Shown in pieces: positions 1-9,868 of a DNA stretch of 64,000 bases. The translations under genes and the position numbers were made by a program. The DNA comes from Siphonodentalium dalli (lineage: Eukaryota; Mollusca; Scaphopoda; Gadilida; Siphonodentaliidae), in contig CP136066.1 in the NCBI GenBank assembly GCA_032622095.1, forward strand, positions 188,952,716 to 189,016,715, in the 5' to 3' direction. The notes below the pieces were generated by a model. The model had not been told where the DNA came from, did not search any database, and worked only from the letters and a program-made list of their open reading frames with translations. The stretch's first letter is position 1; every line of letters starts with the position of its first letter.

Positions 1-564
1 TCTACGATTCTCGACCGATCAGGACGAAACTTGGTACGTGTGTGTAGTTTGACCAGGCGGTCGTCGTTGTCGTATTGGCGAGCCCGTGCGACGACGCCCG
101 TGCAGCGCATGCGCAGACGAGATCTCGGAAACGGGTGGAGCTATCGACTTGAAATTTGGTATGTGAATGTATCTTGCCCCGGATACGAATTTTATCGGAT
201 CGCCGAGCACGTGCGACGCCAGCTTCGCGCATGCGCAGACGAGATCTCGGAAACGGGTGGAGCTATCGACTTGAAATTTGCTATGTGAATGTATCTTGCC
301 CCGGATACGAATTTTATCGGGTCGCCGAGCCCGTTCGACACCAGCTTCGCGCATGCGCAGACGAGATCTCGGAAACGGGTGGAGCTATCGACTTGAAATT
401 TGGTATGTGAATGTATCTTGCCCCGGATACGAATTTTATCGGGTCGCCGAGCCCGTGCGACGCCAGCTTCGCGCATGTGCAGACCAGATCTAGGAAACGG
501 GTAGAGCTATCGACTTGAAATTTGGTTTTTGAATAGCCCGGACAACGTCGGGCTCATCGGCTAG
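1..564 (+). mobile_element. Helitron-like element, family A, copy 1 (left end cut by window)
   Basis: The body is a ~122-bp GC-richer tandem unit (GATCTCGG at 121, 243 and 364). The end matches a Helitron 3' terminus: a hairpin with stem AGCCCG/CGGGCT at about 536-555, six bases, then CTAG at 561-564. No transposase is present, so it is non-autonomous. It carries the same leader (TCTCGACCGATC...GGTACGTGTGTGTAG) as the other family A copies. The next element starts at the very next base. The overlapping short reading frames here are only the tandem unit read in several frames. Confidence 0.7.
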
Positions 565-1056
565 TCTCATATATATTTTGAAGACCTCTGTTTGTATGTA
601 TGTTTGTCTGTCATTTATACAAATCTACGATTCTCGACCGATCGGGACGAAACTTGGTACGTGTGTGTAGTTTGACCAGGCGGTGGACGTTGTCGTATTG
701 GCGAGCCCGTGCGGCGCCCGCTTCGCGCATGCGCACACGAGATCTCGGAAACGGGTGGACCTATCGACTTGAAATTTGCTATGTGAATGTATCTTGCCCC
801 GGATACGAATTTTATCGGGTCGCCGAGCCCGTGCGACGCCAGCTTCGCGCAGACGAGATCTCGGAAACGGGTGGAGCTATCGACTTGAAATTTGGTATGT
901 GAATGTATCTTGCCCCGGATACGAATTTTATCGGGTCGCCGAGCCCGTGCGACGCCAGCTTCGCGCATGCGCAGACCAGATCTCGGAAACGGGTAGAGCT
1001 ATCGACTTGAAATTTGGTTTTTGAATAGCCCGGACAACGTCGGGCTCATCGGCTAG
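565..1056 (+). mobile_element. Helitron-like element, family A, copy 2 (complete)
   Basis: It begins TCTCATATATATTTTGAAGA directly after the CTAG of copy 1. It then has the TGTATGT/TGTCTGTC leader, the TACAAATCTACGATTCTCG block, about two and a half ~122-bp units, the AGCCCG/CGGGCT hairpin at about 1027-1046, and CTAG at 1053-1056. A 5' TC and a 3' hairpin followed by CTRR are the accepted Helitron hallmarks; the class assignment is inference from these ends, since no Rep/helicase is encoded. Confidence 0.72.
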
Positions 1057-1676
1057 TCTATACTATATATTTTGAGACTTCGTATATATATATATATGTA
1101 CTTCATAGAATCGAAAACGGTTCGCTCGATTGAGTTCAAACTTCCCATCTAAATGTAAAAACCCACGGGAATCGTCGTCGCGGCGTTTTGGAGAAGCTCA
1201 GAGCACGCGTTCTCCACTCTCAAAATCACCGCAAAGGCACGGCGTGGGTTAATCAAGTGATTATTTAATGAGCGTTTGTTTTTGACGCATCTCTATAAAG
1301 AGCGTCTGTTTCCCATTCAACGTTATTAGCATCTGCAGAGTTATATACGGAAACATTGAGTGCTTGCCTATGCGGGGAGATTTATTGGAGCTCTTACAAC
1401 ATCATTGTTATAGTATGTATGACACTTAGGTCAGGGCTTATGGGGGGGGGGTAGTTATAGGCATAATGCTTCTCAGAAATCCCGGTTACAAACCAACACT
1501 CACAATTTCGTATTTACGCAAACGTTATCGCTCGAAATTTATTCCCTGCGAGCACGGATGGCGCGCTTTGTTTTTACAGTATATTCGGTATATACCGAAA
1601 TCATCCCAGATAATCACGAATATAGCATCAGATTTCTCCCCAGATATACCGTTATAAAGCTACTGGATTCTGCCAA
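1057..1676 (+). mobile_element. Helitron-like element, family B, copy 1 (truncated)
   Basis: It starts TCTATACTATATATTTTGAG right after the CTAG of family A copy 2. It shares with 2195-2300 an AT microsatellite, then GTACTTCATAGAATCGAAAA and a GATTGAG(T/C)TCAAACTT block. No 3' hairpin or CTAG is visible before family A copy 3 begins at 1677, so the right end appears lost or interrupted. A G-run lies at 1442-1451. No coding region was recognised. Confidence 0.45.
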
Positions 1677-2194
1677 TCTCAAATATATTTTGAAGACCTC
1701 TGTCTGTTTGTCTGTATGTCTGTATGTTTGTCTGTATGTTTGTCATTAATACAAATCTACGATTCTCGACCGATCGGGACGAATCTTGGTACGTGTGTGT
1801 AGTTTGACCAGGCGGTGGACGTTGTCGTATTGGCATGCCCGTGCGGCGCCCGCTTCGCGCATGCGCATACGAGATCTCGGAAACGGGTGGAGCTATCGAC
1901 TTGAAATTTGCTATGTGAATGTATCTTGCCCCGGATACGACTTTGATCGGGTCGCCGAGCCCGTGCGACGCCAGCTTCGCGCATGCGCAGACGAGATCTC
2001 GGAAACGGGTGGAGCTATCGACTTGAAATTTGGTATGTGAATGTATCTTGCCCCGGATACGAATTTTATCGGGTCGCCGAGCCCGTGCGACGCCAACTTC
2101 GCGCATGCGCAGACCAGATCTCGAAAACGGGTAGAGCTATTGACTTGAAATTTGGTTTTTGAATAGCCCGGACAACGTCGGGCTCATCGGCTAG
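1677..2194 (+). mobile_element. Helitron-like element, family A, copy 3 (complete)
   Basis: The 5' end TCTCAAATATATTTTGAAGA is preceded by A (CCAA|TCTC), the canonical Helitron A|T insertion context. It then has the leader, two ~122-bp units, the AGCCCG/CGGGCT hairpin at about 2165-2184, and CTAG at 2191-2194. It is followed without spacer by a family B element. Confidence 0.72.
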
Positions 2195-2213
2195 TCTACT
2201 ATATAATTTGAGA

Positions 2214-2256
<43 letters not shown>

Positions 2257-2960
2257 GTGTATATATGTGGGTACTTCATAGAATCGAAAACGCGTGTAGG
2301 AACGGGCATCCTCACGGCAATGTCGGCTTATAAGACATCTTTACTACACATGACAGCCGATGGACAATTGGTCTCTATATATGTACCAAAATTACGCCGC
2401 GTTGGTGACTGGGAAATTCCAGGGAATGCCGATTGAGCTCAAACTTGCTACCTACGGGAAGTGTCATATATATGAGTGTCTCCTTTATAGACTCGAACCG
2501 ATTGAGCTCAAACTTGCTAAATATTGACTGGGAAATTCCAGGGAATGCCGATTGAGCTCAAACTTGCTACCTACGGGAAGTGTCATATATATGTGTGTGT
2601 CCTTTATAGACTCGAACCGATTGAGCTCAAACTTGCTAAATACGGGAAGTGTCATGGACGGGTTCATTGAAAAACCAAAAAAAATCAGGTAAAATTGAAA
2701 AACAAAATTAAAAAGGCACAATTAACTCCTTGAAAAACCAAAAAAAATCGGGTAAAATTTAAAAACAAAAAATTAAATTAAAAAATTAAAAAGGCACAAT
2801 TAACTCATTGAAAAACCAAAAATTTAATTAAAATTGTCATGTTTCTGACTATTGCCGAAATTTGCTGCATATGCAGCACAAGTGTCTCGGAACCTGTTGC
2901 AATTGCTTTTTCGAACAAAGCCATGGGACGAATGCCGCCAGTGGCGGGCTAACCTGCTAG
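2195..2960 (+). mobile_element. Helitron-like element, family B, copy 2 (complete)
   Basis: It starts TCTACTATATAATTTGAGAC after the CTAG of family A copy 3, then a TA microsatellite at about 2218-2246. Inside are direct repeats of a block containing ACCGATTGAGCTCAAACTTG (about 2431, 2499, 2550 and 2619) and of TTGAAAAACCAAAAAAAATC. The 3' end is a different Helitron-type terminus: stem CCGCC/GGCGG at 2935-2947, then CTAG at 2957-2960. Family A copy 4 follows with no spacer. Confidence 0.6.
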
Positions 2961-3407
2961 TCTCATATATATTTTGAAGACCTCTGTTTGTATGTTTGTA
3001 TGTATGTTTGTCTGTCATTTAACACATTTATACAAATCTACGATTCTCGACCGATCGGGACGAAACTTGGTACGTGTGTGTAGTTTGACCAGGCGGTGGA
3101 CGTTGTCGTATTGGCGAGCCCGTGCGGCGCCCGCTTCGCGCATGCGCACACGAGATCTCGGAAACGGGTGGAGCTATCGACTTGAAATTTGCTATGTGAA
3201 TGTATCTTGCCCCGGATACGAATTTTATCGGGTCGCCGAGCCCGTGCGACACCAGCTTCGCGCATGCGCAGACGAGATCTCGGAAACGGGTGGAGCTATC
3301 GACTTGAAATTCGGTATGTGAATGTATCTTGCCCCGGAAACGGGTAGAGCTATCGACTTGAAATTTGGTTTTTGAATAGCCCGGACAACGTCGGGCTCAT
3401 CGGCTAG
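2961..3407 (+). mobile_element. Helitron-like element, family A, copy 4 (complete)
   Basis: It starts TCTCATATATATTTTGAAGA immediately after the family B CTAG. It has the same leader and one full plus one partial ~122-bp unit; the last unit is shortened by an internal deletion near 3339. The AGCCCG/CGGGCT hairpin is at about 3378-3397 and CTAG at 3404-3407. This is the last member of the chain; an LTR-like repeat follows. Confidence 0.72.
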
Positions 3408-3428
3408 TGTATTATATTTTGCTCTGAT

Positions 3429-4034
3429 CAAATCATAGAGAGGATGGAACATGAAAGCGGTCATATTCTATATCCTAAAATACGGGATGGGGATGGGGAT
3501 TTATTTCTGAAAGTTGTTTTACTATTTGTTATAGTGTTATATATATACAATTATATTGTATGTGTCTCAATGCTGTTCACGTCAGATTTATTCATGGCTC
3601 TAATCTAATTTTTTGAAAACCTATTGTTTATTTAGAATTTATTATATATATTCAAAATATTTTTGGTATATAAAGAAGTGCTCCACGAGAGACACTATTT
3701 TGCTTGATAATTAATTGTCTATGCATTTATATCATACTGTTTCAAAGTCTTAGCGGGATTATTGTAAGATTATTTTGTTAATATTTCAATAACAAATTGA
3801 TATTCTTTGATATGTACAGATCTGGTTTAAATGTCATATCTGGTTTTGAAATGTATGTTCCACAGCACTAAAGCAGAAAACTGTGTCACATCATGTTTTT
3901 AAAAATTATTATTATTTATTATGGGTCCCCGTATACATCTTTAAAGCTTTTCTCCGCTCTATAATAATGAAAAATATACTGTTAGATAATTTGTCCGCGA
4001 ACACAATGAGTGACATTAATTTCGACACCGGTAG
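3429..4034 (+). repeat. LTR-like dispersed repeat, copy 1
   Basis: About 600 bp is shared with 16420-17233. Shared landmarks are TAGAGAGGATGG, GCGGTCAT.TTCTATATCC, TGTGTCTCAA, TTAGCGGGATTATTGTAAGA, GAAATGTATGTTCCACAGCA, GTTAGATAATTTGTCCGCGA and a final TTCGACACCGGTAG. Its position upstream of a gag remnant suggests a long terminal repeat. No second LTR was found downstream of the gag remnant, so this remains an inference. Confidence 0.5.
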
Positions 4035-4922
4035 GAGTTGCAAAATACAGTGCAAAGTAGGGCAGAAAATGTGGTTCAAATGTTTAGTCAACTGGAAGTT
4101 GAACAGCGAGCTAAAAACTGCAGTGCGACACAGAGGCAATTGGACCCAGATTCTCATCATAAAACAGGATAATTGGGAGGTAATGTCACATGTGGTCAAG
4201 GCACAGCTACTGGTCATTTTTACGCAAATTCAGTTGTAGTAGATTTGGTGAGAGAACGTATCACCAAAGCAGTCCGGCTGAAGCGCGCATGCGCGGGATA
4301 ACACCGGCAGAGAGAAATACCACGCCGATCCACGATCACACCAATGACCTGCTTAAGTACGATTATCCATCTGCATCAGCCGGCCAGTGATACAAACCGA
4401 CGTGTCATCTCTACGACGATAGGAATCACGGAACTAAATGGTTTCCCATATGCGACAGTGTTAACGTTTTGGCCAAATTCGCTGAATTGAAGCCTGCAGG
4501 CCATACCAGTGATGTTTACCCAGCTAGATTGACACCAGTTGATCACGAAAATGCAAGAAAAATCATAGGTCATGTGTTTACTTTTTAAAATAAATCCCCA
4601 AGTGTACGACAGGGCTATCTCACAGCCAAATTTGATCTGGAAAAACCCAGATCTACAACAGCTAGTTAAATACATTTCCCGCTCACAAAAATCCGTTCCC
4701 CCATTCATTCACCAGTTTAAATTATTTAGATATTATGTACAAATCAAATAAACGCGATGTCATCCTTTAATAACGTGTCGCATGTATCAGGTGAAGGTCA
4801 TTCTTCAGTTACCTTCACCTTTAGGGTTCCACGGTGGACTCGCTCCCCGACTCTAGAACACATTTAGCTCCCTGATTCCTCTACGACGACTTGCGGGGAC
4901 GTCTGCACCTCATTGGGTGTAA
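4035..4922. other. Stretch between LTR-like repeat and gag remnant
   Basis: No intact reading frame is convincing. It may be the untranslated leader or decayed 5' part of the retroelement whose gag follows. The short frames here (for example 4190-4390 and 4376-4708) have no recognised motif. Confidence 0.3.
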
Positions 4923-6086
4923 GTGTACTTTACAGTGGAGCCACGCCCATTTTGTCACACAACTTCTGCAAATTTGACAGAGAAATATACTCATCACTCA
5001 GAGAGTAATCCAGATTACCGTCCGTCCATATCGAGGCAGAGATCCAGAGGTGATAGAGATTTGTTTTCCAAAGTGCCAACTCAGACAAATTATGCTACAG
5101 AGAGTAATTTCGCGAAGTTTACATCGCCGACCTTCGAAGAGAATATTCAAGGAAACCGCCATGCTCGTCACCGTGTTGATATAAACAAGGGCGAATACTC
5201 TCTCTGGAATGTAACTAGGTCGCCGCATTCAGATGGCATCCAATATGGTGGCTTTGCAGGACAGGTACTTTGTCGAGTTATTAGGCGCTGCATCCTCCAT
5301 GGGCATGCAACACAGGAAGTCTGGTAAAACCAGATTTATACGATGGTCAGTCAAGCTGGACAGATTATTTGGCGCATTTTAATTGGGTTTCATGTGCCAA
5401 TTGGTGGATGGACAGAAGGTACCGTACCTGATTTATCCAGCTTGCAGTGAATTTAAGAGGTCCGGCAAAAAGTATACTTGCAGATTTGAGACCGGAAATG
5501 ATGAATCTCAGTGCATTGATGGCGGCTTTGGCAAACAGATTTGAACCAAGAAATCAATGTGAAATGTATCGGGCACAGCTGGAGTCAAGAAAACGCAAAG
5601 AAAAAGAGACATTGCCAGAATTGCCACAAGATGTGAATAGGTTGACCAGAATGGCAAATCCTACTGCTATGGCTGATATCAAAGATTGCTTGGAGTCTCG
5701 AGCGTTCAGAAGCACTGGGTGATCAAGATTTAGCGTGGGCTATTTGCCAGGGGAATCCGGAGAATATCGATCAAGCTTTGTCGTTGGTGCTAAAATATGA
5801 AGCATTCCAATTGAATTTCCACAAGCAACCCTCATATAGCAGACAAAGCGTGCGAATTTCCAGAGAAGCTACTAATGGAGACACGAGTTGTAACATATGG
5901 ACAGCAAATGAAGGTCAGGAAACAGGCTTAGACGCAAAACTGATGCAGATTGTCGAAGAAGCAGTAGCCAGGGCGTTGAAAAGAGAGAAACGACAGACAA
6001 AGCGATGCAGTTACTGCTTGAAAACTAATCACAACGAAGCTGACTACTGGAAGAAAGAAAGAGACAGAAGAAGGCGATCTACTTAA
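4923..6086 (+). pseudogene. Broken Ty3/Gypsy-type retrotransposon gag
   Basis: Three consecutive plus-strand segments in different frames (4923-5327, about 5320-5722, and about 5705-6086) together resemble a Ty3/Gypsy Gag. The middle part has a region with KPDLYDG, then NLRGPAKSILADLRPEM, then ALANRFEPRNQCEMYRAQLE followed by a basic stretch and a Pro-Glu-Leu motif, as in capsid-type Gags. The last part ends in a zinc-knuckle remnant CSYCLKTNHNEADYWKK, where the final Cys of the expected C-x2-C-x4-H-x4-C is replaced by Tyr. Frameshifts near 5325-5425 and 5710 break the frame. No protease, reverse transcriptase or integrase follows, so the element is dead and 3'-deleted. Confidence 0.65.
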
Positions 6087-6640
6087 AATTCGACATACCA
6101 GCCAGATAGAGAAGACACAAGAACTCATGTAGAGAAACAAGATTGTATACGAAGAAGAGAAGATTTTTCGCTATTGTGCATATTGTTGTGACAGATTTAT
6201 AAATGTTCGTACGGTTCAGGCGAACCGGTTCTTTGTTAGGTGTACAAAGATGTACCCCTATGTTAAAATGTCATGTGTATTGTTTTATAATATTAGGCAT
6301 TGTTAGATTAATTGGCTGTAATAATTTATGATGGACATTTCCTCACCGGAAACACTTCTATTTCGTTTCCGATTCCGTAGTTTATATACACATGTATGCA
6401 CATAACTTGTGTCATTTCACTCAAATTTCATCGCATCAAATTACACCTTTAATCATTATTGATTGTCCTATACATGTAACATCTAATATTCTAGCAGATT
6501 TAGTTCATAATATGCATATGCATCCAGTTATTTTTCAATTATCACTAATTGTTTAGCATATTACGTATTTTATCGGCAATCTATTGTGACATTACTTCAC
6601 TATTTATCTATTCGTTACGCGATTGCCGGACACTCTTTAA
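6087..6640. other. AT-rich stretch after gag remnant
   Basis: No pol-like coding sequence is visible. Probably decayed retroelement or plain intergenic DNA. Confidence 0.3.
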
Positions 6641-6833
6641 GCTCCGCCCATCGCGTGTCACTCATGTTACCCCGGCAGATTCAAACGTCTCGCTGGGTCG
6701 TGTTATTGGGTTACGTCTCGCTGGGTCGTGTTATTGGGTCATGTTTCGGTGGGTTGTGTTTAGTGGGTCGCATTCTCAGCGGGTCGCTTTTAGGGTCGCA
6801 TTTGCGGTGCATCATGGGAAATGGTCGTGCCGC

Positions 6834-6842
6834 AATATAAAC
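6834..6842 (+). promoter_or_regulatory. TATA-like box upstream of the acidic Pro-rich ORF
   Basis: AATATAAAC lies about 50-60 bp before the ATG at 6894, a distance compatible with a TATA box, a start site near 6865 and a short leader. It follows two near-identical copies of CGCTGGGTCGTGTTATTGGG at about 6690-6740. Position is the only support. Confidence 0.25.
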
Positions 6843-6893
6843 AAACCCGACCCGATCTCGTGCGCACAGATCCCGGCCCAGTCTGCCCAGGGG

Positions 6894-7214
6894 ATGGAAT
6901 CACCACCACCGTCACCACCACCACCACGGCCAGACGAGGTTACTGAAAACGAAGACGAGGACCCCTCTGACTTCGTACCGAAGACTCCGGAATATACCGA
7001 GCCGGAGCCGGAGCCTTCAACCGAAGCAAAAGCCGCCGGATCCATGAGAGAAAGCGACCCATACACTGAAGACGAAGAAATCGAAGTCGAAGAAGAAATC
7101 GATGATAAGTTGTGGAATGCAATGGTTAAACATATCGAAGAACGTCCTACGCTGATATCACCACTTCCTTCATCTTCTTTATCTTCACCATCACCACCAC
7201 CAAAGAAGAAATGA
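6894..7214 (+). CDS. Acidic, proline-rich 106-residue ORF of unknown function
   Basis: Starting at the ATG after a TATA-like element, the frame encodes 106 residues of very biased composition. It begins MESPPPSPPPPRP, then has Asp/Glu-rich segments (around residues 17-50 and 60-78), a Ser/Pro block near the end, and terminal PPPKKK. The frame is open further upstream (from 6549) but that part looks like non-coding repeats. After the TGA at 7212-7214 the same frame runs 14 more codons, mostly Lys, to a TAG at 7257. The stop may therefore interrupt a formerly longer basic tail. No catalytic motif is visible and I do not recognise a family. It could be an intronless gene, a first exon, or retroelement debris. 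Simple Ser/Pro/Glu repeats in several frames make a chance ORF possible. Confidence 0.35.
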   Translation: MESPPPSPPPPRPDEVTENEDEDPSDFVPKTPEYTEPEPEPSTEAKAAGSMRESDPYTEDEEIEVEEEIDDKLWNAMVKHIEERPTLISPLPSSSLSSPSPPPKKK

Positions 7215-7559
7215 AAGCAAGACAAAAAAAGCAAAAAGAAGAAAAAGAAACCAAGTTAGAGCCCCACTCCACCTGACCCACCTGAACCACGGCCTGTACA
7301 GACATGGAAACTAAGATAAAGAAAATTCAAGACAGGGCGTAAGGGCGATCTCCGGATGAGCCCACCACCGTCCTCGTGGCACCCTTTGGGCGGGCACGCA
7401 AATCCTTTCGTTGCATCTCGTGCGCACTCCAACGGAATTAATCTTTGTAGACAGTCAACACGGAGACTTTTAAATAGTTTCAGTATTTTACCTGACTTTT
7501 GAAGACCCATTGGGGGTATTTTGTCAAGACTTTAGTGGATTTCGGAGTGCCAAGAACAT

Positions 7560-8130
7560 ATAACACATAACTCAATAATATTGAACAAACAAGGCATTGG
7601 ATATATTCTTTGTTAACACTAAGTATAATCAACATCACAGTAGGGTTGGTCACAGGTCGAGATTGCATGTTTTTTGTTACTTTTTGTGTACCGATATCGC
7701 AATAAACATTGAATTAATTAATTTAATTTCCCGGGTGAAATTCCATGATTGTAAGCGATGCAAAGCAAAATCACTCACAAAGTCACTTAAATCGTGCAAT
7801 TTAGAGAACTTCACCGACAGTGGAATGTATTATTATAGCTATAGGTATATTAGCTAAGAAATATATTAGCTAAACTGTTTTTTCAATGTTATAAACTTCC
7901 CTGTCACAACATAAAAGTTTCGAGGTTTTGAACTGGTATAGTATAATCTATATATGGGCGTAGCTTTTGAGTGGAGAATCGTGACATGAGCTATGGAATG
8001 TGAAGTGAGTGTGAAACCCGAAGTGCACTGATAGAACAGAATTGTAAACAGACTTTGCACATCCACATCCACCATATATGGTTTACTAGTTTGAGACATT
8101 TTGTATTATTTATTAAAATTATTTAATGTT
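7560..8130. repeat. Dispersed ~570-bp repeat D, copy 1 (uninterrupted)
   Basis: It matches 18786-19695 over its length, with shared blocks such as GTCGAGATTGCATG, CGATATCGCAATAA, GATTGTAAGCGATG, CACAAAGTCACTTAAATCGT, AATATATTAGCT, GAAGTGCACTGATAGAA and TTTAATGTTGTTGAC. A weaker third copy is at about 55430-55968. This copy serves as the 'empty site' for the MITE in copy 2. No coding content was recognised. Confidence 0.7.
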
Positions 8131-8294
8131 GTTGACTTATACTTTACCTATACTTCATTTCTTGAATATATATTTTTATTGCAATTTAATATTTTATTTC
8201 AAAGATGGTCTCTATCTCTTCTTATAACACGTTCTATATAGTGTCCTGGATATATACAATAATAAATATGAATCGAAAACACATGTACGGAAAT

Positions 8295-8501
8295 GCTTCT
8301 ATCAATTAATATTGATTTTATTGCGACTTTTCTGGTATAATATACGTACAATCAATTTGGGACATTTTACAGCTCGCGTTATTTCGGAACGTACCATGTG
8401 GCATAACTGTTATCTAAAAATAGTAACGAACATATGTCCCACTTGATTATCGCATTATATAATAAAATATCGATACAAAATCAATATTAATTGATAGAAG
8501 C
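8295..8501. mobile_element. Small MITE with ~25-bp terminal inverted repeats
   Basis: The ends are GCTTCTATCAATTAATATTG and its inverse complement (CAATATTAATTGATAGAAGC), about 207 bp apart, with an AT-rich non-coding interior. The target duplication could not be decided, so the superfamily is open. Confidence 0.6.
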
Positions 8502-8504
8502 GAT

Positions 8505-9120
8505 TGAGTTTGATTGTTCAACCACATGTAATATATAGTGAACCATTTGTTCTTTTTATGCCAAAAGTCATAATTATGTTTTCATACTTTCTGTCAAATT
8601 TATCCATCTCTGCATGAGTGTCGGGTTATATATTTCCAAATATAGTTTGAAAGTTTGAAAGCATGAAATGCCATGCAGTTGGAAATTTTCAACCCCAACA
8701 GGGATAGGTGTAAATGGAATTTCGTGTTGGTAGTTGGAATTTTTCGTATGGGTGTACTATGTTGGCAAAACCACTGTAAACTTTCCCAAATGGAGGCGGC
8801 CCTCTATAGCTCGACCCTGAATGAGCAATGTCTCCAAAACTTGCAAAACATATGAATAAATGAAACAGAGAAAGAGACCAAGCGGTTAACCATATATAAT
8901 TTATTGTATAATCAAGCAGATTTCAAAAAAACAATAAGTTATCTAAATTTAACAAACAAAGTAAACAATGATAAATAATAGCATGCAAATAATTTTTGCG
9001 GAGAAATATCATCAACTGTTTGAATTTTGTGCTCCCAGAAGTTCACCTGACAAGTACCCACTGAACCTTTCAGACGAATCCCATCGTCGTGACTCTATTT
9101 CCCCGCCGTTAAGTCTCCAT
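8505..9120. other. No recognisable feature
   Basis: AT-rich intergenic sequence without a convincing ORF, RNA gene or repeat boundary. Confidence 0.4.
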
Positions 9121-9124
9121 TTAA

Positions 9125-9267
9125 CCCTTTGATGACGGGAGCTGCGTTGGCGCAACATTAAAGTCCACGTGCCAATGCATTCTCTTATATATGCGGCAAA
9201 TATATAAGAGAATGCATTGGCACATGGTCTTTAATGTTGCGCCAACGCAGCTCCCGTCATCAGAGGG
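9125..9267. mobile_element. TTAA-flanked palindromic MITE (GACGGGAGC type)
   Basis: A 143-bp near-perfect palindrome is flanked on both sides by TTAA (9121-9124 and 9268-9271). The arms start CCCTTTGATGACGGGAGCTG and contain the hairpin core GCCAATGCATTCTCTTATAT seen in other families of this window. A TTAA target with CCC-beginning ends is typical of piggyBac-related elements; the element encodes nothing. Confidence 0.75.
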
Positions 9268-9274
9268 TTAACTA

Positions 9275-9812
9275 TGTTCGCAGCACTGGTTGACTCCATG
9301 TCCCGAGAGTAACGGTCAGTTGACAGCGTCTGAATTGAGTTCCCCAATTCCGGTTTTGTGTACAAGCTATCGTTATGCACTGCATAATATGCAGACACTC
9401 GATCAGGCAAGCACCCGAACATGGAACAACGCAATAACAGAGACGGCCAGCCGCCAACGTTCCACTACCTCCGAAGTAGAAGTCCCCCATGACTGCAGGT
9501 TGAAGTCAATAATAAACATGAATTTACATAGCGCGAAAGTTATGAGACCATATTCTAATGCTCAAATTGAGAGCTCATAGCAAGTTTACGATGTTTCGGC
9601 CATGTGACACATCCTCCGAGTTCAACGGATATTACGACCATACACAAAATATTACACCAAAATTACTAACAATCATAGTTATGTTGAACTGAATTTTTTC
9701 AAAAATTAATTTTTTTAACTGATGATATTCTCCGCATTATATATATCACATAAATTTACAACAAAACAAGATAATATAACTGATCACAAATTGATTCTAC
9801 TAATCTACTGTT
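9275..9812. other. No recognised feature; likely 3' flank of the minus-strand 83-residue gene
   Basis: Short open frames on both strands (9231-9580) lack splice context or a family motif. The part next to 9813 should contain the 3' untranslated region of the minus-strand gene. No clear AATAAA was spotted. Confidence 0.3.
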
Positions 9813-9868
9813 CTATTTAAATAAAAATCCTTTTCGGAATCCAGCAAAGTTATTTCTATTCTTTTCTC
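9813..9868 (-). CDS. Exon 3 of the 83-residue protein (C-terminus)
   Basis: The acceptor TTCTTTCTTTTTCAG is strong. The 56-bp exon completes the split Arg codon, adds 17 residues ending GFRKGFLFK, and stops with TAG at 9815-9813. Confidence 0.5.

Noticed and set aside
2-3464. Many overlapping ORFs reading MREAGVARARRPDKIRIRGK-like protein
   Set aside because: They are translations of the ~122-bp Helitron monomer, appear in several frames on both strands, and break wherever monomer number changes.
4180-4260. Thrombospondin-type text (NVTCGQGT) in one frame
   Set aside because: Only one short motif, frame not open across a domain, no flanking Trp/Cys pattern, and located in retroelement debris.
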